In this document: one piece after another, positions 8,229-16,218 of the stretch
How the letters are laid out: each line of letters begins with the position of its first letter
Position numbering within the stretch: position 1 is the first letter of the stretch
Program-made: the position numbers and the translations under genes
DNA from: Acidiphilium sp. C61
Lineage (GTDB): Bacteria; Pseudomonadota; Alphaproteobacteria; Acetobacterales; Acetobacteraceae
Direction: 5' to 3'
DNA length: 64,000 bases
Assembly (NCBI RefSeq): GCF_902712915.1
Contig: NZ_CACTIA010000004.1
Coordinates: 1 to 64,000, forward strand
Notes under the pieces: model-generated
Database searches by the model: none
What the model was told of the DNA's origin: nothing
The model's input: only the letters and a program-made list of their open reading frames with translations

Positions 8229-9901
8229 TGCCCCGCGATCTCTGGATCATAGAGGCGCCGGGCAAGATCGCCACGCTCAGCAAGAGCCTCGCGGCCCTGA
8301 ACCGCGAGGCTGATGTGATCGCGACGTCCGGCTACATTATGACGTTCAGAGGCTGGCTCGGGATCACCCCGGACCTCCGGGACAAGGGGCGCGTGCCGGT
8401 CAACGAAGAGATCGTCCCCCGTCTGCGCGAGGCGGCGAGGGTGGCGAGTCGAATCTTCATCGCCACAGACGCCGACAGCGCGGGCAACGTGATTGCTCTC
8501 GACGTAGCCCAGGTCATCGCGGACATCGCGCCATCGCCGCAGCGGGTCCGACTATCCGGCCTCGACAGCGAGTCGGTTCGCCGGGCTCTCCGCGATGCCG
8601 GCCCCGTCACCGCGTTCGACGCAGCGGCCGGTCGCGGCCGGGCCATGATTGATCGCATCATCGGTGTCGCCTTCTCCACTGGAAGCGGATCCACGGGGCG
8701 TATCAAGGCATCCGTGCTGTCTCGGGTCAGCGAGGCCCCGCCGGGCTACGCGAACGTTTACACCCTCGTCGCGCCGGCTAGCGACTCCGGTCCGGCATTT
8801 CACCTCGAGATCTCCCCCGATCGGCAGATCGGAATGGAGACCCTGGAGACGCTTCTGCGCGCCGGTATACGCCCCGTCCAGCCCGGCGATCTGTGCGACA
8901 CCGGCTTCGCACCCCGGCATTTCGGCGACATCCTGATCGCGGCAACGGACGAGGCGGCCCGCAACGGTGAGGACCGCTCTGTGGCCGAGATCGGCCGGGT
9001 GTTCCAGCAAGTCTACACCGACGGCAAGACGAGCTATCTCCGTTCGAATACCCGTGGCTACTCCGAATACGCCCATGCGAAGATTAGAGCCTCGGCGGGA
9101 TGGCTCGGGCCGGGAGTATCCGTCAACGAGAAGACGATCCGGGCCAGTGCCCGCAACGGCCACGACGCGCCGTACCTGACCGCACCGGCCTCCCCGGTTG
9201 GTGCGCCCGGCATGCTCACCCCCAACCACCTTCTGGCGGAAATCGGCAACGGCAACGTAAGGGCCACCCACTACTGGCCGGTGCAGGTCCCGGATGCCGC
9301 CGATCTCCGCCAGGCGCTCATTGAGGCGGGCGTAGACGCCGCCACGGCCAGGAAGCTCAGCGAGCGGCGATGGCTGCGCTGGGATGGCGCCGTGCCGCCC
9401 GGCCTGAAGCAGCACGTCACCTCATCGCGGCTTACCAGGCGCGCCGATGTCGCCGTGCTGGCCCTGATGCTGGAACACGGCATCGGCAAGGCTGGTTCGT
9501 GGCCCAACGTCCCTGAGGCCATGACCGGCGGTGAGGAGCCGCTGGTCGACCTCGATGGCGCCGGCAGTATTGCTCTCACCGCCGCCGGGCAGGCGGCACT
9601 CGATGCGACACCAGCTTTCCTGCGCGACCCGTCCTTCAGCACGGCCGTCGAGGCGGCCTGCATTGAACAGGCGGGCGGCGGCGATCAGCCCTGGCGACAG
9701 ATCGTCATCTCTGTGATGGAGGCCCTGCCCATGGATGCGAAAGCACAGGTCAGGAAAACTCTGATGACAGGGCATGGGCCGCGGGAGGAGAGGGTTGAAG
9801 CATCCCAGATCAGCGTTCCAACGATCGCCGACCTCGGCGTGGACACCAGCGTCCGCGTGGACGAGCCGCAGCCCGTCATGGCGCCTATCAGGTTCGCCTG
9901 A
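8228..9901 (+). CDS. Compact type IA DNA topoisomerase
   Basis: A 557-aa divergent TopA/TopB-family enzyme. The Toprim domain begins with IIEAPGK (Glu9, compare VESPAK) and carries TDADSAGN (Asp81, Asp83; the family usually has DPDREGE, so the last acidic residue is Asn here). RAMIDRIIG at 138-146 matches the family's DRxxG helix. The catalytic tyrosine is most likely Tyr270 in SYLRS, equivalent to the TYMRTDS motif, with Arg272 next to it. HDAPYLTAP near 309-317 corresponds to the HxAIxPT region. There are no C-terminal zinc ribbons. It is probably a plasmid decatenase, like TraE of RP4. Coupled to the upstream coiled-coil gene. Confidence 0.85.
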   Translation: MPRDLWIIEAPGKIATLSKSLAALNREADVIATSGYIMTFRGWLGITPDLRDKGRVPVNEEIVPRLREAARVASRIFIATDADSAGNVIALDVAQVIADIAPSPQRVRLSGLDSESVRRALRDAGPVTAFDAAAGRGRAMIDRIIGVAFSTGSGSTGRIKASVLSRVSEAPPGYANVYTLVAPASDSGPAFHLEISPDRQIGMETLETLLRAGIRPVQPGDLCDTGFAPRHFGDILIAATDEAARNGEDRSVAEIGRVFQQVYTDGKTSYLRSNTRGYSEYAHAKIRASAGWLGPGVSVNEKTIRASARNGHDAPYLTAPASPVGAPGMLTPNHLLAEIGNGNVRATHYWPVQVPDAADLRQALIEAGVDAATARKLSERRWLRWDGAVPPGLKQHVTSSRLTRRADVAVLALMLEHGIGKAGSWPNVPEAMTGGEEPLVDLDGAGSIALTAAGQAALDATPAFLRDPSFSTAVEAACIEQAGGGDQPWRQIVISVMEALPMDAKAQVRKTLMTGHGPREERVEASQISVPTIADLGVDTSVRVDEPQPVMAPIRFA

Positions 9902-9929
9902 GAATGTCATATGCATAATAATTTGAAAT

Positions 9930-9958
9930 TGACTTTTTCAATATAATTCCGTATCTCT
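9930..9958 (+). promoter_or_regulatory. Possible promoter before the three-gene unknown operon
   Basis: The 102-bp gap 9902-10003 is A/T-rich. It holds a TTGACT hexamer about 17 bases ahead of TATCTC, plus an internal TATAAT that is too close to act with it. It points towards the gene at 10004. Weak but the only promoter-like sequence in the gap. Confidence 0.35.
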
Positions 9959-10003
9959 GAACGCGCCAAATGATCGATTCCAAACGCAGAAGGCGCGTCA
10001 TTT

Positions 10004-10930
10004 ATGTATTTTTCATGTTCGCCGGGTTATGCAGGGTCGGGCCTCCGCAATCTTCGCGGACTGCCCCTACTCAGCGAGATCAGGCGGATTGGAATGCAGG
10101 GCATTTGCGAATCATCGAATAGCGGTGCAGAGCAATCTTGGCGCTATGACGCAGAATTCCTCAATGAGGCGATCTCTGAGTGCCTTATTGCCGACATGAG
10201 GTCGGCCAGCCTCAGCCTCCCCGGGCTTTTCTCCGGCATCTATGATCGGAGTGGCGACGTGTCCATGTCGGCGGAACGCATTTCCCGTGGGGCGTCTCGA
10301 TATGCCCGCGCCGAGTTCACCTGGACCGAATACGCCTCAGCCCGACACCTCGGCAGGATCGGCGTTCTCGCGATTTCACCGGTCTACCGGGCCGAAAGCG
10401 CGTTCGACCTCCTGGTGTTTCGCAAGGCCGGCGGGCGTATCGACGCACCGCCGGGCATCGTCGAGGTCGACCTCCACAAGTCCATGTGGTTCCTGGCGCA
10501 TGAGGCGAGCGGGTCGGGCCCGGTCACCGCGGATGCTTTCCACCATACCGCCGCCTCCTTCCGGGTGGCGACGACACCGTTTGGTGAGCCCGGCCAGGCG
10601 AACCGCGCATGGCGCGTTCTGCCGCATACCCGAAGCGTCTTGCACACCCCGATCCCTCGTACTCTTCGATCGATGTTCATGACCAAGTCGAAGGTCGTCT
10701 CGAGCGGCGAGCCGCTGGATCCGTCTTTCCTGCCCGCAAGCGATGGCATTGTTGAGGTTGCCCTGACCTGGCTGCTGGCCTTTGCGGCAACAGACGGCTT
10801 CCAGGGCGCCACCCTTAACGGTGCCCCGCTGATCGCTTCAGAGCGGCTGGAGCGGGAGAACTGCCTCTTGCCGCGCGGCCCGGTCCGACTTCGTGGGTTC
10901 TGCCAGCCGCGCGGGGCCCGCTCGCGATGA
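10004..10930 (+). CDS. Hypothetical protein, first of three tandem unknown genes
   Basis: A 308-aa soluble protein with no signal peptide or known motif. The first ~30 residues are unusual and the start is uncertain; AAGGCG precedes ATG 10004. The middle region has the pattern ARAEFTW followed by a short beta-rich stretch that loosely recalls WVEYAME in the next gene and WCEFTTK in the third, hinting that the three are distant relatives. It overlaps the next start by 4 bases. Confidence 0.65.
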   Translation: MYFSCSPGYAGSGLRNLRGLPLLSEIRRIGMQGICESSNSGAEQSWRYDAEFLNEAISECLIADMRSASLSLPGLFSGIYDRSGDVSMSAERISRGASRYARAEFTWTEYASARHLGRIGVLAISPVYRAESAFDLLVFRKAGGRIDAPPGIVEVDLHKSMWFLAHEASGSGPVTADAFHHTAASFRVATTPFGEPGQANRAWRVLPHTRSVLHTPIPRTLRSMFMTKSKVVSSGEPLDPSFLPASDGIVEVALTWLLAFAATDGFQGATLNGAPLIASERLERENCLLPRGPVRLRGFCQPRGARSR

Positions 10931-11577
10931 TCAAGCGGTTCGCCATCCGGCTCGGCCGGAGGAAGACGGTAGGCATGGCCCCGGGAATGCCGCTCGCATC
11001 ACGCATCCTCGCCCTTGCTACGGCGAGCCAGGTATGGCCGGTTCCTGAAATCGGCCAGACGATCAGCTTGCTTTCGACGTCGGAGTGCTGGAGCGTCTCC
11101 CCGGGTCATCTGCACCGGGCGATCGCCGGGCTTCGGTCGACACCCGACCTCGGAGAGTCCGCCATGTCCGCCTTTGCCGCCCCCGGCGGCGATCCGCTGT
11201 GGGTCGAGTACGCTATGGAGGCAAAGAGACCGGCCCGCGGCGTGCTTGCCTGCCCCGACCCGGTCAATGCAGGACGGATCGCATTTTCGGGCTGGACCAT
11301 GGGCAGCCAGCAGGTGCCGTTCTGGATCCCGGTCATTGCAGAGTGGCGACACGATGTCGATCATGCACCGGATGGGAGACCGCTGACACCGGTAGACCGC
11401 ATTTTCTTCAGGCAGACCCCCGGCGGGATGAAGATGCTCAAGATCGCCGTTGATAACGGGGAACTCTCGAAGGACCTGAAGATCGAGGACTTGTGCGGGC
11501 CGATGCTCGATGTTGTTGCTCACACAATCGCGGTGATTACTGAACACGGAACCCATAGCAAGGACCGTCAGTCATGA
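10927..11577 (+). CDS. Hypothetical protein, second of three tandem unknown genes
   Basis: A 216-aa soluble protein with a basic N-terminus. No family recognised. It is translationally coupled on both sides, overlapping each neighbour by 4 bases. A core around residues 85-150 (PLWVEYAME, then a beta-rich stretch and a Trp/Phe-rich turn) is the part that resembles its two neighbours. No catalytic residues can be proposed. Confidence 0.7.
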   Translation: MIKRFAIRLGRRKTVGMAPGMPLASRILALATASQVWPVPEIGQTISLLSTSECWSVSPGHLHRAIAGLRSTPDLGESAMSAFAAPGGDPLWVEYAMEAKRPARGVLACPDPVNAGRIAFSGWTMGSQQVPFWIPVIAEWRHDVDHAPDGRPLTPVDRIFFRQTPGGMKMLKIAVDNGELSKDLKIEDLCGPMLDVVAHTIAVITEHGTHSKDRQS

Positions 11578-12320
11578 GCCCCGATGTCATCCGCCTTCGC
11601 GAACTCCGCGTTGATCTCCACAACGAGGCTCTTGCCTCGAACACTCGTGCAACCTCCATAATGGCCAACGCAATGGGGATGATCGAGGCGGCCCCCTCCG
11701 GCGACAATTATCTCACCTTCGACAGCGCCAGCACCGACGCCTTGATTAACCGGCTGAAAGCCCGTCATGAGGTGGCGGAGGATCTTGCTCTGGCCGAACC
11801 ATCGCAGCACCCCTTCTGGTGCGAGTTCACGACCAAGGCGGGCTCGTTCGCCACGATCACCACACCGTGGACGATACAGGGCGGCAGAGAGACCCTCTTC
11901 ATTTCACGCCGCTTCCGTCATGGCGTTCCCGACCAGGCACCCTACCAGATGGTCTGGTCTCTCGAGGGCCTGCGTCGCCGGCTCCATTTCGATGAACTGG
12001 TCCAGGTCCAGTATGTCCGCACATCGATGCATCGCCCTGTCAGCGAGGTCGTCCGGGAGGATGTCCGTCGCGCTGGCCTTGCCATCGCCTCCATGACCCT
12101 TGCCGTCCAGGCGCAGATCTCCCGTGCAGCGGCCCGTCGGACCCGTGCCGAGGCTGAACTTGCACGGCTTGCAGAGCTGGAGCGGTTCGGTTCTCGCGGC
12201 CTTGTGCCGACGCTCATCCCGGTTCCGACAACTATCCCCCTGCCCGTCCTTCGTCATGCCGATATTGTTGACTGCCACCCGCACGCCGAACCGGCCGAAG
12301 CGCCGGCCATGAGTTTCTGA
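11574..12320 (+). CDS. Hypothetical protein, third of three tandem unknown genes
   Basis: A 248-aa soluble protein with ATG 11574 overlapping the preceding stop. The centre (about residues 80-130, HPFWCEFTTK onwards) resembles the corresponding region of the two genes upstream. It is followed by a charged helical stretch rich in Arg, Ala and Glu (about 160-205) and a Pro-rich end. No known domain. It lies 13 bases before the next gene. Confidence 0.7.
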   Translation: MSPDVIRLRELRVDLHNEALASNTRATSIMANAMGMIEAAPSGDNYLTFDSASTDALINRLKARHEVAEDLALAEPSQHPFWCEFTTKAGSFATITTPWTIQGGRETLFISRRFRHGVPDQAPYQMVWSLEGLRRRLHFDELVQVQYVRTSMHRPVSEVVREDVRRAGLAIASMTLAVQAQISRAAARRTRAEAELARLAELERFGSRGLVPTLIPVPTTIPLPVLRHADIVDCHPHAEPAEAPAMSF

Positions 12321-12333
12321 CCAGGAGATGATG

Positions 12334-13134
12334 ATGACCGGTCGCGACCAAACCGAGATCCAGATCGACAGCCTGCTCGTCGATGTGAAGATCATGACCC
12401 GCGGTCGGTCGGGCGAAATCAGCCTGATCCATGCGAACGCCTCGACCACTCGTATCGGCCTTGCCCGCGCGCGCGACGGACAGACCGTCGACTTGCGGGT
12501 CAAGCTCGGTGAAGCCCCTTCGGTTGCTCTGATGAATGGCAGTCGCGAGGAAATGCGGACCTGGCTGGAGTATGTCGCCTCGACGGCGACAGCGAACCTG
12601 CGCCGCGGCGCGCCCTCGCCGGTCCTCCGTATTACGGGACCCGGTGGTTCGGATGCCTCGTCCTCTGGCATGGATGCCGACTTTGTTGGCGTCGCCCCGC
12701 GCCCGTTCAGTCCCGCCAGTATTTTCGGGGCGCGATTGGCATCCCGCCTCACCATTGCTGGTGCCGTCGCCGGTGTCGTTGCCCTTGTGGCATTGCACTC
12801 TTTCCCGGGGCTGGAGACTGCTGGCTTTGGCGTATCCCAGCCGGCCATCGCTTCGAACACCACCGCGGCGCTGCAGACCCACGAGGCGCAGGACAGTGCG
12901 CCTCCGCCAACGCCAAATTCAGCGCCGGTCGCCCTTCCCGATTCGACATCAGCCGGGGTCGTCGCGCTTACAGCTGAACAGGTAAGCCGGGCGCCGAGGG
13001 ATTCCTGGGGCACTCCGTCAGTGCCCAGGACAGCATTCTGGATGAAACCCGGCACGCATGCCTATTTGCCCATGCCGGGCGGCGGAACCGTCACCACGCC
13101 GTCTGGGCTCGCCGCATTCGGGCTTGGAGAATAA
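12334..13134 (+). CDS. Single-pass membrane protein, unknown
   Basis: A 266-aa protein with a soluble N-terminal ~130 residues, one hydrophobic segment at about 137-157, and a Pro/Ser/Thr-rich tail that would lie on the other side of the membrane. There are three in-frame ATGs; 12334 is preferred because AGGAG at 12323-12327 is then 6 bases away. The N-terminal cytosolic part is beta-rich, without a recognised motif. The operon ends here at the hairpin at 13189-13215. Confidence 0.65.
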   Translation: MTGRDQTEIQIDSLLVDVKIMTRGRSGEISLIHANASTTRIGLARARDGQTVDLRVKLGEAPSVALMNGSREEMRTWLEYVASTATANLRRGAPSPVLRITGPGGSDASSSGMDADFVGVAPRPFSPASIFGARLASRLTIAGAVAGVVALVALHSFPGLETAGFGVSQPAIASNTTAALQTHEAQDSAPPPTPNSAPVALPDSTSAGVVALTAEQVSRAPRDSWGTPSVPRTAFWMKPGTHAYLPMPGGGTVTTPSGLAAFGLGE

Positions 13135-13188
13135 GACGGCCCCCAATTTAGGGGGGTAAAGCTGAAAATTCCAATTTTGGATCAGGCA

Positions 13189-13215
13189 ATCAGTGGGGCG
13201 CACCGCCCCACTGAT
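13189..13215 (+). terminator. Hairpin terminator
   Basis: A perfect 12-bp stem (ATCAGTGGGGCG / CGCCCCACTGAT) with a 3-base loop is followed by an A/T-rich run (ATTTATTGATT). It ends the operon from about 10 kb. A shorter C5/G5 hairpin lies just upstream at 13140-13155 without a T-run. Confidence 0.7.
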
Positions 13216-13278
13216 ATTTATTGATTATTCCCGATCGCGCAGTGAATATGCGGTATTTCCGGTCAGGGGATTTTCACC

Positions 13279-14625
13279 GTGCATCTGCCAAAATTCAGAT
13301 TTTTTGCCATTCTGATCTTCATTTTTCCGGGTTTGGCATTCGGATGTGGCACAGGGCATCCATTTTCAAAATCAGTGCATGTCGTGCCGGGTCCTTCCCA
13401 GCAAATGGTAATTTTAAGGCAACCAGACCCAGATGGGTGCAAATACGTTCTCGAAATCAAAAAAGCAGGACACATCATCCTGCATACAAGCATTGTTACC
13501 GGAAAAAAGAATTCTCAGCCGCCCTCCATGCATTTAATTGGGAAATCCACCAATGCAATAGAATTTGATATTTCCCTGGTTCATATTGGGGCGCTGAATC
13601 GGGACCTCGATGAAATTCTGATTTATGAATGGAAGACAAACGCGGACGCAGGCTCAAGCAACCTCAGGATGTTTGGGTATTTCAAGGGTGGGATCCGCAG
13701 GCTCCTGGATTTGTGGGGGTATCCCGGCGAGATGTCCTACCGGATGGCTGACGGGGAACTTCACGTCAGCGGCGATATGACGAAGAGCTGCTTGGTCTGT
13801 GGAAAGCCGAAGAGCCTGACTCTGAACTGGAACAACCGGCTCGGCGGCTTCACCCTACTTCACCCGGCAGACCACGCCTACGCCAAATACCTTGGCTACG
13901 ATCTTCCGGGTGACGGGGTCAGATTCAGCTATTCCAGCGTCGTGTCCCAATACCACCAGGCCAGCGCGCACCTCCTCAAAATGTATCACAAGGCATATGA
14001 CCCGGCCGACCAGACGGGGCGTGAGAAGCTGCGTCGCGCAGAGATCGCATGGATAGAGGAGAAGAGATCGGTCTGCGGCCATCAGCAGGAGGCGCTGGAG
14101 CCCGGAAACCTTGCGATCGCCGAATGTCTGATCGGGAAGACGGCTTCCCGCAGCCTTGAACTGGAGAGCGATACCGAAGGTGCTCAGGAAGTTGCGCAGG
14201 CGGCGCCGGCGGACGGGGGCGGCGGATCGAGCCCCGAAGGTCGCGCCACGCAGGCAACTCTGGACAAATGCCGGGACGGGTTCTTTATCTTGACCAATCA
14301 GCTCATGGTCACAAAGGCTCTGGCGACACGGAGCGGGTACTACGTCACCGCGATTACCTCGGAACCCTACCCGCCCCTATCGTCTGGCGATGTGAGCGAC
14401 AGCTCATCAGGCCGCGTTGTCTGCGGCTACAAGAACACCTACGAGTTCAGCAAGAACCCAGTAGCGATGGGCATGCAGGTCCTTTACCGCGACGTCAGCT
14501 ACGACCAGTTCGTCGTGAGGGACAGCAACGGCAAGGTTGGTGGAGTCCATTTCGTCAAGCCAAAGAGCGAGAAGCCAGGCGCCATGCAGTACCTGAAAGA
14601 CGCCCTGCAAAGCCTTATCCACTGA
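13279..14625 (+). CDS. Exported protein with LprI/DUF1311-like domain
   Basis: A 448-aa protein starting at GTG 13279 with AGGGGA 8 bases upstream and a signal peptide (residues 1-22). The middle (about 225-300) fits the lysozyme-inhibitor LprI / DUF1311 pattern: a helix with AEIAWIEEKRSVCG, then AECLIGKTASRSLEL, i.e. Trp, paired Cys and a final Arg...Leu. This fold binds or protects cell-wall enzymes in known members, which would suit a transfer element carrying several muramidases (inference). The first ~350 bases are clearly A/T-richer than the rest, suggesting a mosaic origin. The protein ends in another Cys-containing domain of unknown kind. Confidence 0.75.
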   Translation: MHLPKFRFFAILIFIFPGLAFGCGTGHPFSKSVHVVPGPSQQMVILRQPDPDGCKYVLEIKKAGHIILHTSIVTGKKNSQPPSMHLIGKSTNAIEFDISLVHIGALNRDLDEILIYEWKTNADAGSSNLRMFGYFKGGIRRLLDLWGYPGEMSYRMADGELHVSGDMTKSCLVCGKPKSLTLNWNNRLGGFTLLHPADHAYAKYLGYDLPGDGVRFSYSSVVSQYHQASAHLLKMYHKAYDPADQTGREKLRRAEIAWIEEKRSVCGHQQEALEPGNLAIAECLIGKTASRSLELESDTEGAQEVAQAAPADGGGGSSPEGRATQATLDKCRDGFFILTNQLMVTKALATRSGYYVTAITSEPYPPLSSGDVSDSSSGRVVCGYKNTYEFSKNPVAMGMQVLYRDVSYDQFVVRDSNGKVGGVHFVKPKSEKPGAMQYLKDALQSLIH

Positions 14626-14680
14626 AGCGCATTCCGAACTGCCCAAGGTGAAGCGGGCGACCGGCGGGGCGTTTGGAAAG

Positions 14681-14709
14681 GTGGCTGGCCACACGGTGCG
14701 GCCAACCAC
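14681..14709. terminator. Possible convergent-gene terminator hairpin
   Basis: Between the convergent genes ending at 14625 and 14719, GTGGCTGGCC (14681-14690) pairs with GGCCAACCAC (14700-14709) with one mismatch and a 9-base loop. There is no T-run, so termination is only possible. Confidence 0.3.
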
Positions 14710-14718
14710 GCTGGAGAA

Positions 14719-15132
14719 TCAGGTGCCGCTGCTGTTCGAGATCTGGGCAAGCGTGTCGTTGGGGCCGTAGCAGAAGAGCACGGTATGCTTGTGCTCCTTG
14801 GTCATGCTCTGGGCCGGGGTGAAGAAGATTTCAGCCAGCCCGAGCGTTGCGACATCGCCGAGCACCTCACCGGTGGTGATGAGCCCTTTGGAGAGCAGGT
14901 TGTGGCCCTCCGTGTAGAGCTTGTAGACGTCGCAGGACAGGCCCTTGTCATTGATGTGCCCCTGAGGGGCGCCAACCACCGAGACAACCTTCAGGCGCGG
15001 CTCGTTCTTGTGGAATTGCGACAGGTCAACCGGGGTGGGGCGGTCCGCCTCCATCATCGGGCTGCAACCCATGAGTGCGGTGCAGGTAATTGCCACGGCA
15101 AACATGCTGCGGGCTGCGGTACGAGGGTTCAT
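14719..15132 (-). CDS. Small lipoprotein, BamE/SmpA-like
   Basis: A 137-aa protein with a lipoprotein signal peptide ending in the lipobox LMGC (Cys at 23). The mature sequence has VVSVVGAPQG followed by a Cys-containing strand and YKLYTEG, which resembles the repeated G-x-P turn of BamE/SmpA/OmlA-type outer-membrane lipoproteins. A second hydrophobic stretch near 85-100 is unusual for that fold. Likely outer-membrane anchored. Role unknown; it stands alone and has its own A/T-rich promoter region. Confidence 0.75.
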   Translation of the reverse strand: MNPRTAARSMFAVAITCTALMGCSPMMEADRPTPVDLSQFHKNEPRLKVVSVVGAPQGHINDKGLSCDVYKLYTEGHNLLSKGLITTGEVLGDVATLGLAEIFFTPAQSMTKEHKHTVLFCYGPNDTLAQISNSSGT

Positions 15133-15202
15133 GATTGGCCTCTTGATGTGAACGTCGTGTTCAAAAGCTATACAAAATTGAATCTATGAATGCAATGCAG
15201 AA

Positions 15203-15230
15203 TTGACTTTTGATTTTGAATTTATATTCC
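15203..15230 (+). promoter_or_regulatory. Promoter-like sequence facing into the radical SAM gene
   Basis: TTGACT (15203-15208), 16 bases, TATTCC (15225-15230). It resembles the hexamers at 23979 and 40027 but points into the 3' end of the minus-strand radical SAM gene. It could drive an antisense transcript or be a relic. Confidence 0.35.
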
Positions 15231-16100
15231 TGCGCCCCCCCGCGGGAAGAACATGCCGCAGGATGCCATGATGTCGCTGCCGACGCGGGGCACGATGCGG
15301 CTACCCGCCTGGCCAAGTGATCCAGCCACCAGCCGGAACAGCTCAGTAAGCCGCTTCTCTTCCGTTTCGGCCCCCTGTCGCTGATCATGAGGGTTGTAGC
15401 GAACAAGATTGAATTTGGCCTTTATCCCCCGCACTTTCAGCGCTTCGAGCGTCGTGGCGACGTCATCAGGATCGTCGTTCTCGCCGGCGATGAACGCCCA
15501 GTGCAGAGCAATCGCGCGCCCAGTTCGTGCCTGGTAGTCGGCGATCAGGTCGAGCGCATGGTCGACTGGCTTTGCCCTTGGCAGCCAGCGGCGTCGAAAT
15601 GCCGGGTTTGTCGAATAGAGCGAGTAATAGAGCATGCTCCGCGGGTCGGTCAGGAGGCTATCGAGCCTCCCGGTGTATTCGTCTGGGATGATGCTGGAGA
15701 CGAGGAAGCGGGAGGCGAGATCCGGCATCAGGTTGCCAAGGAGCTCGAAGACGAGGCTCGACTCGCGAAGGAAATCCGGGTTGGACAGAGCCTCGCCACG
15801 GGCCATGAAGTTGTAATGCACACGCTTCGCCTCGGTCGCCACCATTCCAGCGTGCTGCAGCACGCGGTTGGCCTGCGCCACGTAATCATGGGCGCCGACC
15901 GGCACCATCATCGTCTGGCCGGTAGCTGTCAGATGGCAGAAGCGACAGGCGTGGCGGCACCCTGTGTGCGAGGAGAGATAGACGATGAAATAGTCGGGGT
16001 CGCGCTGAACAAACCGGGCCTCGATCATACCCCCATCCGCCGTCGGGAGTGTGAAGTTGACCGATGCATCCACCTGTGAAGCGTGCTTTTGCCATGACAT
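15222..16100 (-). CDS. RlmN/Cfr-like radical SAM protein, atypical
   Basis: A 292-aa radical SAM enzyme of the RlmN/Cfr family. The cluster motif is CRHACRFC (Cys48, Cys52, Cys55) preceded by LSSHTG, exactly the RlmN context. NFMARGEALSN matches the GMGEPLxN SAM-binding loop. The C-terminal SDIMASCG carries the methyl-carrying Cys (Cys281, equivalent to RlmN Cys355). Odd points: it is ~90 residues shorter than RlmN, lacking the N-terminal helical domain, and the position of the resolving Cys118, seven residues before the first cluster Cys, is Tyr41. It may therefore not be an ordinary rRNA/tRNA A-C2 methylase. A divergent promoter element lies at 16107-16132; the ATG is 6 bases from its -10. 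Confidence 0.85.
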   Translation of the reverse strand: MSWQKHASQVDASVNFTLPTADGGMIEARFVQRDPDYFIVYLSSHTGCRHACRFCHLTATGQTMMVPVGAHDYVAQANRVLQHAGMVATEAKRVHYNFMARGEALSNPDFLRESSLVFELLGNLMPDLASRFLVSSIIPDEYTGRLDSLLTDPRSMLYYSLYSTNPAFRRRWLPRAKPVDHALDLIADYQARTGRAIALHWAFIAGENDDPDDVATTLEALKVRGIKAKFNLVRYNPHDQRQGAETEEKRLTELFRLVAGSLGQAGSRIVPRVGSDIMASCGMFFPRGGAGI

Positions 16101-16106
16101 GAGCCA

Positions 16107-16132
16107 AGCATGGCGGGCTGATGTGAAAGCAA
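16107..16132 (-). promoter_or_regulatory. 14-bp-spacer promoter element, copy 2 (divergent)
   Basis: On the minus strand: TTGCTT (16132-16127), 14 bases, CATGCT (16112-16107). The radical SAM ATG follows after 6 bases, implying a leaderless or nearly leaderless transcript. It is arranged back to back with copy 3. Confidence 0.4.
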
Positions 16133-16169
16133 CGGCAAAGGAGGCACAGCAGGCTTCGCCCGGGCCACG

Positions 16170-16195
16170 TTGCTTTCATGCCTGAGGATTAGAGT
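16170..16195 (+). promoter_or_regulatory. 14-bp-spacer promoter element, copy 3
   Basis: TTGCTT (16170-16175), 14 bases beginning TCATG, TAGAGT (16190-16195). It drives the gene at 16219. Confidence 0.5.
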
Positions 16196-16218
16196 TGGCG
16201 GGAGCCAAGGAGGGTTCC

